Positions 33,901 through 40,985 of a stretch of 64,000 nt of DNA are shown here, piece after piece (position 1 is the first letter of the stretch; each line of letters begins with the position of its first letter). The stretch is from Owenia fusiformis (lineage: Eukaryota; Annelida; Polychaeta; Sabellida; Oweniidae): positions 30,431,915 to 30,495,914 of the forward strand of contig CAIIXF020000001.1 of the NCBI GenBank assembly GCA_903813345.2, given 5' to 3'. Below the pieces are notes generated by a model. That model was not told where the DNA came from, did not search any database, and saw nothing but the letters and a program-made list of their open reading frames with translations. A program made the translations under genes and the position numbers.

Positions 33901-34848
33901 TTTTGAAAAAAAATTGAGGTCAGTCTAAGCAGTATTTGTGAAGTTATTGGAAGTTGTAAGAATTTGTAACAGACGCCAACCGCCACCCACCGATCACCAA
34001 CCACCGCCACAAAAAACAGAGACCATAACAATATGTCACCACTTTCTGGTGACATAAAAACGATACAATATTTGCAATCTACATGTACTCTAAAATAATA
34101 AAGTCAAAATTCAGAGATCTTAAAATAAAAGGAAATTCCTGTTTTCTCAACCCCAAGACAAGATCCCTGGTGATTGGGCTGAAAATTATGGTGTTTAGGC
34201 ATAAATAAAAATATTACCTCAGACATTTGCAAAAAAATCCAACTGTTTTCAAAAAATATGATTTTGCATTCAACTTTTTACCAATATACATGTACATCTT
34301 TCTACTAAATATGAAGAAAATCATTCACCAGTTTTTAGGTTATGTTCAGAATGGACAGATGGACAGACTAACAGATGGATTGAGGAATGGATAGAGGGCT
34401 TCATTGAATTTAGTTCATTGGGATAATTACCTTTGGATTATCTGGGGAAATATCACTTGACAATATATCTTTGAAACCAAAATGGAGTGATCACTCCATC
34501 ACCATTTCCTGTTACAGTCCTGTTCCTGTTGCGCCTTTGATGCTTTGAAGACTAATAAATACTTGTAAAATACTCATAAAAAGGGAGTATTGTAATATAA
34601 GGGCCATTAAACTTGAATCATCACTATGGTTATTGTATTTCTATCAAGTTAAGTGCATGGTGCAAGGCTGTTTGAGGGCATGCCTGCTTTATAGATATTG
34701 AAGCAGCATCTAGTAAACAGGTATCTTATTTATTGAAACATATCCTACCACTGTCTTTTCTTCAGCTTGTTGCAGTTTTCCTACATCTTTCTCTAGAGCT
34801 ATAACCTCATGTAGCACTGCATCATTAAAGTTCTCTATTACGCTTTGC
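8402..34848 (-). CDS. SYCP3: Synaptonemal complex protein 3 (Cor1 domain), C-terminal five exons
   Basis: SYCP3 forms filaments in the lateral/axial elements of meiotic chromosomes. Five exons on the - strand join in phase: 34848-34749, 23754-23696, 21598-21520, 10462-10397 and 8455-8402. All acceptors end in AG after pyrimidine-rich tracts and all donors are GT. The joined frame gives about 118 residues and a TGA stop. The product is a highly charged, Gln-rich coiled coil. Its end, QQKEIENVKKSLKTMFL, is the signature of the SYCP3/Cor1 C-terminus. From my recollection of vertebrate SYCP3, the last ~95 residues line up without gaps (FFKQQQK against the conserved RQQQK; RQELRQLQQKI against the conserved LQKKI segment), which also supports every junction. 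About half of the usual ~230-residue protein is present. The 5' exons were not found. Introns of about 11 kb are full of mobile DNA. Confidence 0.88.
9304..9700. mobile_element. Short element with perfect inverted ends and TA flanks
   Basis: The ends AAGGACGATTCTCGGTTTGG and its exact reverse complement are each flanked by TA (9304-9305 and 9699-9700). The interior is a degenerate tandem duplication of about 190 bp, both halves carrying GAAGCAGGGATAATGCTCA. No coding capacity; a MITE-type element in the last SYCP3 intron. Confidence 0.85.
10008..10335. mobile_element. Mariner-type MITE (CAGGGTGTTTCATAATGA ends)
   Basis: 324 bp bounded by CAGGGTGTTTCATAATGA and its inverse, flanked by TA on both sides. 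Similarity of the arms continues for about 115 bp, through an AATAAGTCTA block. No coding sequence. Confidence 0.85.
10397..10462 (-). CDS. SYCP3: SYCP3 penultimate exon
   Basis: 66 bp, 22 codons, phase 0 on both sides, with acceptor CTTTCAG and donor GCT|GTAAGT. It encodes SGMREAMRQELRQLQQKI, the conserved segment before the C-terminal signature. Confidence 0.9.
10918..11355. repeat. Foldback repeat
   Basis: Arms of about 120-130 bp (10918-11034 and 11223-11355) are inverted copies sharing TTCCTTGCTTTTTTCAGGAA and CCAGAAAATAACATG. Part of the right arm recurs at 27613-27720, showing a dispersed family. Confidence 0.75.
11511..11558. repeat. Small hairpin
   Basis: CACTGGGGATCAA is followed about 20 bp later by its inverse TTGATCCCCAGTG. 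Confidence 0.7.
11795..12510. repeat. ~700-bp foldback element
   Basis: Arms of about 140 bp (11795-11930 and 12365-12510) are inverted copies sharing AGCAAGTGAT, GACGGTCATA and AACAATATGTTTTCTTTCAA. Related arms lie at 45868-45975 and 47925-48005. No coding capacity. Confidence 0.75.
12511..15060. other. SYCP3 intron, no element identified
   Basis: AT-rich intronic sequence. I found no splice-flanked open frame and no clear terminal repeats. Confidence 0.35.
15061..16617 (-). mobile_element. Tc1-like transposon, degenerate
   Basis: Inverted ends CACTGTTGCTCA and TGAGCAACAGTG, each flanked by TA, enclose about 1.55 kb. A broken Tc1-type transposase runs on the - strand inside it, so the element's limits and orientation are well supported. 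It sits in an intron of the - strand SYCP3 gene. Confidence 0.9.
15380..16301 (-). pseudogene. Tc1-like transposase pseudogene
   Basis: Relics in several frames follow the order of a Tc1 transposase. At 16301-16002 there is the N-terminal helix-turn-helix remnant (TVSKILQWYQRHWNVTPG, then VRKDHYLLHLSKL). At 15988-15782 come RPQLTDHNKKRYLQWAGKHQ and, in the same block, VRFCRRPGKRD. At 15651-15397 the DDE end reads LQNDHAVAYASGTMWDYI, then LPW and EQMWDDLGI. The catalytic region QQDNA-x-H is degraded to LQNDHAVAY, and frameshifts separate the blocks, so no intact enzyme is encoded. Confidence 0.88.
16805..16978. repeat. 174-bp hairpin
   Basis: Arms of about 78 bp, inverted and nearly identical, share GAAATAGAGATGATTGA and TTAGGCCAATGCA, around a short loop. 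It can fold into a long snap-back structure in the SYCP3 transcript. Confidence 0.85.
17162..17624 (+). repeat. CACCTGGTGG-family repeat, copy 2 (best ends)
   Basis: Starts CAGATGCGAGTAG and ends CTACCTCCTCGCATCTG, giving short inverted ends. The interior blocks match the copies at 4741, 35215 and 47207. Confidence 0.75.
18081..19043. mobile_element. Dispersed 'GGGATAATAA' element, copy 1
   Basis: Begins AACGGCAACTCCGCGGAGTA and contains ATCCCAACGAAC near its start; ends with GTTCGTTGGGATAATAA, so the subterminal 12-mers are inverted copies. Inside are repeated modules: GATACAATATTTGCAATCTA, GCAGCCATCTTGAAAA, and near the end a GACGGACGGACG tract. Relatives are at 23841-24315, 27970-28978 and 31601-34428. 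No coding capacity. Confidence 0.75.
18938..18998. repeat. Tetranucleotide tract (GACT)n/(GACG)n
   Basis: Eight or so CTGA units pass into GACG units at the 3' end of the dispersed element. Similar degenerate tracts mark the same place in its relatives at 28900, 34350 and 61265. Confidence 0.9.
19145..19513 (+). pseudogene. Mariner-like transposase remnant
   Basis: The catalytic block FQQDGAP is followed by WLKENVPRFIPLNLPP, then, after disruptions, DQFRPKLRATIDQNGGHIEC and a stop, with AATAAA just after. This order is typical of the C-terminal half of mariner transposases. The N-terminal half is absent, apparently lost or replaced, and stops interrupt the frame. Confidence 0.85.
20566..20630. 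repeat. Small hairpin
   Basis: AAACAGAATTTATTAGAATG and its near-inverse, with an 11-bp loop. Confidence 0.7.
20637..21006. repeat. 370-bp repeat with TTAA-type inverted ends
   Basis: Starts TTAAAGAGAGAATCAGAGAT and ends ATCTGATTCTGCCTTTAA, imperfect inverted ends with TTAA at both termini. Related sequence occurs at 44250-44560 and a short piece at 35095-35160. Confidence 0.65.
21520..21598 (-). CDS. SYCP3: SYCP3 internal exon
   Basis: 79 bp between acceptor TTTATTTCAG and donor CAG|GTACTA. It contributes 26 full codons in the coiled coil, starting IKNLQTIQSG, and ends in phase 0. Confidence 0.87.
22738..23562. mobile_element. Element with CCGGGT-rich inverted ends
   Basis: The left end AGGGTTTGTGTAAAAAAC is followed by GGGTGACCGGGTAGCCGGGT; two right ends, at about 23335-23370 and 23505-23562, carry the inverse (GGTCACCCGGT then TACACAAACCCT). 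The interior is GTTTGTTGCTTG-rich. The ends resemble those at 58146-59028, suggesting one family of variable CCGGGTNACC blocks. Confidence 0.7.
23696..23754 (-). CDS. SYCP3: SYCP3 exon encoding the KQQQK block
   Basis: 59 bp between acceptor TTCTTTCCTCCAG and donor GTGAG. It encodes AFFKQQQKVVREC and leaves two bases (AG), which the next exon completes to Arg. The KQQQK block is conserved in the Cor1 domain. Confidence 0.87.
23841..24315. mobile_element. Dispersed 'GGGATAATAA' element, copy 2
   Basis: Starts CAACGGCAAC with AATCCCAACTAAC nearby and ends CTCATTGGGATAATTA. At 24050-24185 it carries a stretch also found at the outer end of the right foldback arm at 40560-40700 (GAATGTCGAGACTCGCATCA here), so the two families share sequence. 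Confidence 0.65.
24968..25769. mobile_element. Palindromic mariner element inserted in copy A
   Basis: 798 bp (24970-25767) with CAGTGTGTCCCAAAAAAAAG at the left end and its near-inverse at the right, TA on both sides. The arms of about 360 bp are nearly complete inverted copies around a loop of roughly 75 bp. The related copy B at about 57540 lacks this block, giving an empty site. Confidence 0.92.
25240..25382 (-). pseudogene. Mariner-like transposase C-terminal fragment
   Basis: The - strand reads ICIERNGGHVEGHWGQ and continues to a stop in the left arm, like the ...GGH-[IV]-E ending of mariner transposases. The right arm carries a decayed inverted copy of the same coding end. No upstream catalytic part is present. 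Confidence 0.65.
26288..27050. repeat. Palindromic element inside copy A, with GCGATCGC hairpin
   Basis: Outer blocks with GGTACC words and CGAAATATACGAATATAC are inverted at the two sides. Each arm contains the block GGCGTAGCCAGGAG, followed by GGTGCGATCGCACC on the right side. The same structure is at 58146-59028. Confidence 0.75.
27613..27720. repeat. Arm fragment of the 10.9-kb foldback family
   Basis: Shares AGCAAGGAAATA, CTTCATACTTTATT and CAGAAAATTACATG with the right arm at 11223-11355. Confidence 0.6.
28590..28899 (-). mobile_element. 5'-truncated LINE 3' end
   Basis: A short reverse-transcriptase C-terminus is followed on the - strand by a 3' UTR and an AATTGAATTG/poly-A-like tail at 28590-28625. 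It is inserted in the tandem repeat block around it. Confidence 0.8.
28798..28899 (-). pseudogene. LINE reverse-transcriptase C-terminal fragment
   Basis: Reads GNKYIWNSLNEDIRNKPLNS and continues for 13 residues (SRLKIDLL inside) to a TAA. The WNSL motif followed by a basic helix is characteristic of the C-terminal end of CR1/L2/Jockey-type ORF2 proteins. Only about 33 codons remain. Confidence 0.8.
29450..30150 (-). mobile_element. Penelope-like element 3' fragment
   Basis: Contains the GIY-YIG endonuclease relic and, downstream of its stop on the - strand, an untranslated region ending near CTGAAGAAGTAGGATGGACA, similar to the conserved stretch found at Penelope-like element ends. The reverse transcriptase is missing. 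It sits in the SYCP3 intron on the same strand as the gene. Confidence 0.7.
29729..29977 (-). pseudogene. GIY-YIG endonuclease C-terminal half (Penelope-like)
   Basis: Reads VKEHKR, then SAIMEHSINKEHEIKW, VIDNEKHWLKRKIKEAIHIK and SPELNRDQGY before a stop. The series EH, H-x-I-x-W, W-x-x-R-x-x-KEA-x-x-I and LNRD-G is typical of the GIY-YIG domain at the C-terminus of Penelope-like retroelements. The N-terminal GIY/YIG strands are lost: upstream of the KEHKR block the frame no longer fits. Confidence 0.83.
30151..31600. other. SYCP3 intron, no feature seen
   Basis: AT-rich, with no splice-bounded frame or clear repeat that I could identify. Confidence 0.35.
31799..32778 (+). mobile_element. 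Mariner/IS630-type element with ~200-bp inverted ends
   Basis: 976 bp from CAGGGTGGTCAAAAAAAACG to its inverse, with TA on each side. Inverted similarity continues for about 200 bp. It contains a transposase relic and lies inside the dispersed element around it. Confidence 0.92.
32228..32470 (+). pseudogene. DDE transposase fragment (IS630/Tc1/mariner superfamily)
   Basis: In one + frame or close to it: WFQQD, then WLGDHFNDHIISSTTD, EWAHLSPDMAPFNLYQWEYP. The known pattern is QQD-G-A-x-x-H, WL-x-x-x-F, and SPDLNPLDF-x-LW; SPDMAPFNLYQW is a decayed form of the last. Only the second half of the catalytic domain is left, with frame breaks. Confidence 0.85.
32849..33930. repeat. 188-bp satellite array
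   Basis: The block AAGGCATTAACATGACAAAA starts units at about 32850, 33038, 33226 and 33414, an exact 188-bp period. From about 33500 the units become shorter and degenerate but keep CTTCTGATAACTTG and ACCTTTTTGACCTTGAGAAG. A GTGACATA-type end follows at about 34050. Confidence 0.92.
34749..34848 (-). CDS. SYCP3: SYCP3 exon, most 5' one found
   Basis: 100 bp between acceptor GTATTTGCAG and donor GTG|GTAGGA. One base completes a split codon, then 33 codons end in KLQQAEEKTV, matching the QKAEEQEEKI region of the family. The incoming phase requires an upstream exon ending with two spare bases. Confidence 0.8.
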
Positions 34849-36026
34849 CTGCAAATACAATTTACAGTATTTATAGAGCTGTAAACATCTGAATAAGTGC
34901 CATCTTCCACAGTGATTACAAATTGATGTTTGCTTTTGGTTAAAATATTATTGTTGTTATTGCCATTTATAGCTTATTTTCCAAGAGTCATGAGCTGCTG
35001 TAATGACTTAGATGCATGCATCAATGATCTTAATAATTGGTCGAACTGAATGAATTTTCTGGGGGGAGAGGAGACAGGAACCCAAATCAATTGAAGAATA
35101 TTTTTGGCCCTTGTCATTCATTGTCACATCTATTTTCTAAAATTCCAAAATAATATAAAGCTTTTTATGTGATTATATTGAATATAGTTACATTTATCAT
35201 TTTAGAAAATTAATTTTGCACCACTAAAATGGATGTTTATTCAAGTTTAAGGGATCCTTCTGATACCCCGCCATGTTATCTTCCCTGAATTAGGCATCTG
35301 GTGGTGAAACTGGTAACTACCTACTCAGATATGGCTAATTGTACCAGTACCTTGCAATTTTGGTTCTCCTTTTAAAAAAATTTTCAAGAAAAAGAAATAT
35401 ATTTTTGTACCTTTAAATGTGAAATTAAAAAAACTCATTTTATTAACTACTACCTTCTTACTTTTGTAAACATTTTCAGTGATTGCAACTCTCTGGAATT
35501 GACTCTTCCCTTATCCCATTATTTTGTATTTTGTAATGATAATTAGAAATAAATAATCTAAGTGTATAATCAGCATAAATCATGTGATAATAAATCAATT
35601 ATGCAAAACTGCTAAAGAGCATGCGATTCATCCTTTTATCAGGAAATTTAATTATTATGTTGTTCTCACTGATTTTTTATTCTTTGATGCCTCATTTGGC
35701 TTGTACTTTTATTTCTAAATGAAAATACATCACTTCACTTAAAAAGTAAATGTATATTCATTCTACAGTCCTTTACAGACCCAATGTTTTTTTGTTTTGT
35801 TATTGGAAAAATTACATTGAATACTTGAAATGTCTCGATAGATTTTGTACAAAATAATAGCATGTGTCATACTATCTCTCAAAAGAGAAAAATAAAACAA
35901 TTTCAAATTAAGATTCTAAAATAAAGTTATATGTCTTTTTGGCACTTGTGCTTATATATTGCAACATGACAAACAAACAGGTTCCAGTGTGGCAACTGAA
36001 GTATCAATCTATTTCAGTTAGCTTAA
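34849..36026. other. Probable intron or 5' flank of SYCP3 with repeat fragments
   Basis: At 35095-35160 there is a piece of the TTAA-ended repeat, and at 35215-35340 the right end of a CACCTGGTGG-family repeat (GGCATCTGGTGGTGAAACTG). No upstream SYCP3 exon could be identified. Confidence 0.45.
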
Positions 36027-36619
36027 TACACCCCATGCAGACAGATCGCCTAAAATTACATTCGTATGATACAAGACTCGACATTCAACGGGAAATTAAA
36101 AAAAATTTGCCAACCATGAAGCAAATTAATTTTTTACTGCTTTATAAATGGTGAATGACAGTCACATTGAGTTCTATAAGTATAATAGCACGACGTCTTG
36201 ATATTTCAGGGTAACTCGTTTGAATAGTGATGGCGGTGATGAAAATTACAATGTAAAGATAAAACCGCAACAAAATATTTGTAGATTTCTTTGGAAAACT
36301 AAGAAATATACATCACACATCGAAAAAATGTATCAATAGTAATAGTCCCTGATCTGGACCCTCTGAAAAAAAGTTTTGTTGTCCGGTACTTTCCCACATA
36401 AAATGATTGTACCGTTTGAAAGAACAGACTTCCCTCTAAAAGAAAACACCTCTTCTATTGATGTAAACAGGGGCAATAGGCACTAAAACGGGGTTAGACA
36501 AGGTGACATTCTGAAGTCTCACTTTCTTGTCATCACGATTCCAGGTAAACCATCAGACGGATTTACTTCAAGTTTTCACACATGTTATATGGTAAGAAGT
36601 TCTAGAGCTGATTAACTTT

Positions 36620-37240
36620 GCGGTGGCCATCTTGCATTCTGGCGGCCATCTTGGAATTTTTTCAGATAAATATTGTCATCGCGATTCCACAAAAACCACA
36701 TAACAGATGTACTTCAAATGTTCACACATGTTACATGGTAAAAAGTCCTAGACCTCATTATTTTTTCGGTGGCCATCTTGCATTCTGGCAGCCATCTTGG
36801 AAGTTTTAAGATAAATCTTGTCATCACGATTTCTGGATTTCAGGATTTACTTCAAATGTCCACACATGTTATATGGTAAGAAAATATAGAGGTGAATAAC
36901 TTTTCGGCAGCCATCTTGCATTCTGGCGGCCATCTTGGAAATTTTGGGATAAATCTTGTCATCATGTTTCCAGGAAAACAACCTAACAGATTAACTTCAA
37001 ATTTACACACATGTTACATGGTATGAAGTTCTAGAGCTGATTAACTTTTCAGTGGCCATCTTGCATTCTGGCGGCCATTTTGGAAGGTTTATAGATAAAT
37101 CTTGTAATCACGATTCCAGAAAAACCACTTCACAGTTATACTTCGAATTTTCACACATGTTACATGGTATGAAGTTCTAGAGCTGATTAACTTTCCGATA
37201 GCCATCTTGCATTCTGGCGACCATCTTGGAAGTTTGTAGA
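36620..37240. repeat. 146-bp subrepeats in the left foldback arm
   Basis: Five units with GGCCATCTTGCATTCTGGCG spaced about 138-146 bp. Each continues with GGAAGTTT, TTGTCATCACGATTCC, TACTTCAAAT and CACACATGTTACATGGTA. Confidence 0.92.
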
Positions 37241-38409
37241 TAAATATAAAATACAGTCAAAGCATTTACCATCAACAAAGGATGCTCTCATTCTCCATAT
37301 AAATAGAGCCAACTATTAGGCCTTTATTTGGCGAAACGCAGGCAAATCAATGATGACTGTTTTTTGAAATACAGTTTATGTAACTTAAGTGAGGAATTAA
37401 ATGTACAATTATGTTGTCTTCTGAACTATTTGTTTGCAAATATGCACATTTTCTTAAACATATGATACTGAGACACGTTTGTGAGAAAAAATGTCGTGGG
37501 AATTCTGCCTACAAAGTGTGAAAGGAAAAATCATACCTTCGATGATCCCACATTTTGTTACCGAAACAAACGGTTTAGGTAACCAGCATAATCGAGTGGA
37601 TCACTATAATATACTTTAGTAGTCTTTAATAATGTTAGGGAGGATGAGTTGTAAGGCATACTATGTCATGTTAGATCATGATCTATACTATTTTTATTAT
37701 AATTTACCAGTTACACTTTCTCCATGCTAGGTTCTGTTATAACTTTTGTTCCGTTTCCTATGGCATCCGTGCTTTATACATTTACATTCACAATGGTATA
37801 GTCCCTTCCTGGTATATTTTTTTAGGTTTTATGACTGTTAAATTCTATAGTCTTGTTAAGACCACTTTATAAACAGGTTTGTTATTACTTTTATGACTGT
37901 TAAATTATATAGTCTAGTTAACACCACTTTATAAACAGGTTTATTATTACTGGTGTAACTAACACAACGAAAAAAAATATAATTAATTTATTTGATCTTA
38001 TATAACATGGAATTATTTTTTCTTTTCGATAAAACATTGCTTATTAGAAATATATTTAGTTGAAAACTTAGAGTAAACAATCAGTTCTTCTTTCACAAAG
38101 TTTATTTTGGTTCAGTAGATTTTTCTATACATTATTTTTATGTCACCACCACTAGTGATTGGGTGACATATTGTAATAGCTTCGAACGTTTATCTTGACA
38201 CTGTTCAGTAGTTAATGTGTACTGTATACTTAACAAGGTGTGGTGACATTTTGCATGTTTCTGCATCGTCACTACTATTGAAAGCTTATGTTGATATTGT
38301 AGCAGTGTTTTTTAAGTTATTTTTGTTGGTACAATTAGTTTCCAAACCCTATACTTATATCGATCTGACACACAGTTTTAGTGCAGGTTTAAGTGATTTT
38401 TGTTGATAA

Positions 38410-38510
38410 TTAAACACAAAGAGCACATGTGTCTCGAACTCGCAACATTGTGGATACAGAGCCCATTCACATAGTTTGACATGCTGGTGCTCTGAACCAG
38501 CACGTTAGTT
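38410..38510 (-). repeat. Possible tRNA-like relic
   Basis: On the - strand, GGTTCAGAGCACCAGCATG is followed about 45 bp later by GCGAGTTCGAGACAC, resembling a decayed D-arm and T-arm (B box). It cannot fold into a full tRNA and may be a SINE head or chance. Confidence 0.25.
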
Positions 38511-39519
38511 AATATCTGACTAAGAGACAGCTTGCTTTCCCGATGAAGAAACGTTATCTGCAGCTTTCATGAGTACTATAGTATCTACAACTATTTTGAT
38601 CTTATGAGTATTGGATATCATTATTTTCAATTTTTCTTCAACATGTATTTTAATGACTTCAGTATGAATGGAATGTCCCTCGGAGTTGTGGTCGTTGATG
38701 AGGAATTGGTCATTGAACGGTGTTGATGCTGTTTATTCCCATATTAGATTATTGTCTTGGGATATTCAGGTTTGATTTTTGTTTGCCAGTTTTACACTTT
38801 ACAGTTTGCTTTTCCCACTAGGTTGCTTTACACTTTTTTCCTTTCTCATTTGTCATTTTTGTTTATATTTAGTAAGGATATGATTCGCAGGTCTCTCCTT
38901 CTGTGTGATCACCTGTCCAGAAGATAATTCAACTGCATGAAGAACATTTCGTTGACATGATGCACAGTGAAAGGTTTGCCACACATTTACATTTTCGTTT
39001 AAAAGAGCTTTAATTCCGTTATAAATTGGATCAAGGCCAATTTAGCATACATTTCGCTCTCAAAAATCACTTTGCAATAATGGATTTCAAAGAAATGTTT
39101 GACGTTTTCAATAATCTTTTTTCTTTTTGATGAAATGTAGTTATTTATTCTAAAAGTCAATCGATGTCATACACAAAATGCATTTAAGTGGTATAAAGTA
39201 CAGAAGCAGAGTAAAAATATGTATTTTAGAATATCACCATGTGTTACCCCATTGTAGCGCCTCTTGCCCATGTTTCTATTAATATAAAACATGATATCAT
39301 ACACCAAATATGCATTTATGTCAAATTATGTGGTTTAAAATACAGAAAAATAGATAATAAATAACCACCTTGTTTAACCCCACTTTATTGCCTTTTGCCC
39401 CTGTTTATATCAATATAAAAGGTAGCATGTAACCTTCCTTGTAACATGTGTAAAAGTTTCAAGAAAATCAGTAAAGTGGTTTTCTTGGAATCACAATGAC
39501 AAGATTTATCCAAAAAACT

Positions 39520-39960
39520 TCCAAGATGGCCGCCAGAATGCAAGATGGCCACAGAAAGGTTAATTAGCTCTAGAACTTCTTACGATGTAATATGTGTGAA
39601 AATTTGAAGTAAATCCGTTTGGTTTTCCTGAAATCGTAATGACAAGATTTATCTTTAAACTTCCAAGATGGCTGCCAGAATGCAAGATGGCCACCGAAAA
39701 AATAATGAGGTATAGGACTTTTTACCATGTTACATGTGTGAACATTTGAAGTACATCTGTTATGTGGTTATTGTGGAATCGCGATGACAATATTTATCTG
39801 AAAAAAATTCCAAGATGGCCGCCAGAATGCAAGATGGCCGCCGCAAAGTTAATGAGCTCTAGAACTTCTTACCATGTTACATGTGTGAAAATTTGAAGTA
39901 AATCCGTCTGATGGTTTACCTGGAATCATGATGACAAGAAAGTGAGACTTCAGAATGCCA
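39520..39960. repeat. 146-bp subrepeats in the right foldback arm
   Basis: Three units in inverse orientation, with CCAAGATGGCCGCCAGAATG at about 39521, 39663 and 39810. Confidence 0.92.
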
Positions 39961-40132
39961 CCTTGTCTAACCCCGTTTTAGTGCCTTTTGCCCCTGTTTA
40001 CATCAATAGAAGAGGTGTTTTCTTTAAGAGGGAAGTCTGTTCTTTCAAACGGTGCAATCATTTTATGTGGGAAAGTACCGGACAACAAAACCCCTTTTCT
40101 AGAGCCCTTTTGGAAATCAGATCGGGGACTAT

Positions 40133-40390
40133 AAGACCTGCAGGTCCGATTCCCCCTGGTAGCATTAACATTGGTATCGTATATGTCACACATTTAATAT
40201 TTGAAACGCAACTATAATTCGAACTTATGATCGGACATAAGTATGATGTGAACTTCAAGGTGATAAAGTAATACTAGTATCATACTAATGTCCGATCATA
40301 AGTTCGAATAATAGTTGCGTTTCAAATATTAATTGTGTAACATATACGAGACCAATGTTAATGCTACCAGAGAGAATCTGACCTGCAGAC
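40133..40390. mobile_element. Palindromic insertion in the right foldback arm
   Basis: Arms starting ACCTGCAGGTC and containing GGTAGCATTAACATTGGT and TCGAACTTATGATCGGACAT are repeated in inverse around a loop near 40260. The left foldback arm lacks it at the corresponding point (about 36353), so it is a later insertion or a local expansion. Confidence 0.8.
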
Positions 40391-40829
40391 CTTACAATTT
40401 ATACATGTTTTTTTTGTGTTCCGGAAAATTCGACATGTGATGTATATTTTTTTGTATTTTTTTTATCTTTCCATAGTTGTTTCAATTACTGCCATCACTT
40501 TTCAAACGACGTTACCTTGAAATATCAAGACATCATGCTATTCTCATACTTATAAAACTTAATTTGGCTATCATTTACCATTCATTAAGCAATAAAAAAT
40601 TAATTTGCTCCATGGGTGACAAATTATTCAAGTTTCCTGGTGAATGTCGAGTCTCACATCATACGAATGTAATTTTAGTCGATTTGCATGCATGGGGTGT
40701 AATAGGGATTTCATGTCAATATATATGGCCAGAAATATAATTATGTTTGGGGGAAATCTTATCTTAAATGTAACTAGATTGGTAAATTGAACAAAGTTCA
40801 ATTTAAGACTCCAGATTGATTTACTTGAG

Positions 40830-40985
40830 TAGGTAGCTGAGTAAGTAACTGAGTAGCAAGCTGAGTAAGTAGATGATTAAGTAATTGAGTATGTAGCTGA
40901 GTAGTTAGCTGAGTAAGTAGCTGAGTAGGTAGCTGAGAAGTAGGTAGCGAAGTAGGTAGCCGTGTAGGTAGGTAGGTAAGTAGGA
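40830..40985. repeat. AGTAGCTG-type minisatellite
   Basis: About twenty imperfect units of GTAGNTGAGTAA/GTAGGTAGCTGA, 8 or 12 bp long. Confidence 0.9.

Larger units (their letters stand above)
31601..34428. mobile_element. Dispersed 'GGGATAATAA' element, copy 3, carrying two insertions
   Basis: Starts AATGGCAACTCCAAGGAGTA and ends GTTCATTGGGATAATTA. Removal of the mariner at 31801-32776 rejoins a block like that at 18260-18310, and removal of the 188-bp array rejoins a block like that at 18370-18410, so both are later insertions into one copy. Confidence 0.75.
36027..40701. mobile_element. 4.7-kb foldback element with ~1.2-kb arms
   Basis: The left arm (36027-37250) and right arm (39430-40701) are inverted copies from the tips (TACACCCCATGCA and TGCATGGGGTGTA) inward. 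Shared blocks in order are TTACATTCGTATGAT, CGTCTTGATATTTC, GTCCGGTACTTTCCCACAT, a GGGGTTAGACAAGGTG block and 146-bp subrepeats. The left arm has five subrepeats, the right about three. The right arm has an extra palindromic insertion. The 2.2-kb centre has no recognisable protein. Long arms with internal tandem repeats define foldback elements (Drosophila FB, sea urchin TU). Confidence 0.88.

Noticed and set aside
36027-40701. Polinton or viral integration as explanation of the long inverted repeats.
   Set aside because: The centre has no polymerase, integrase or capsid-like frame, and arms with tandem subrepeats fit a foldback element better.
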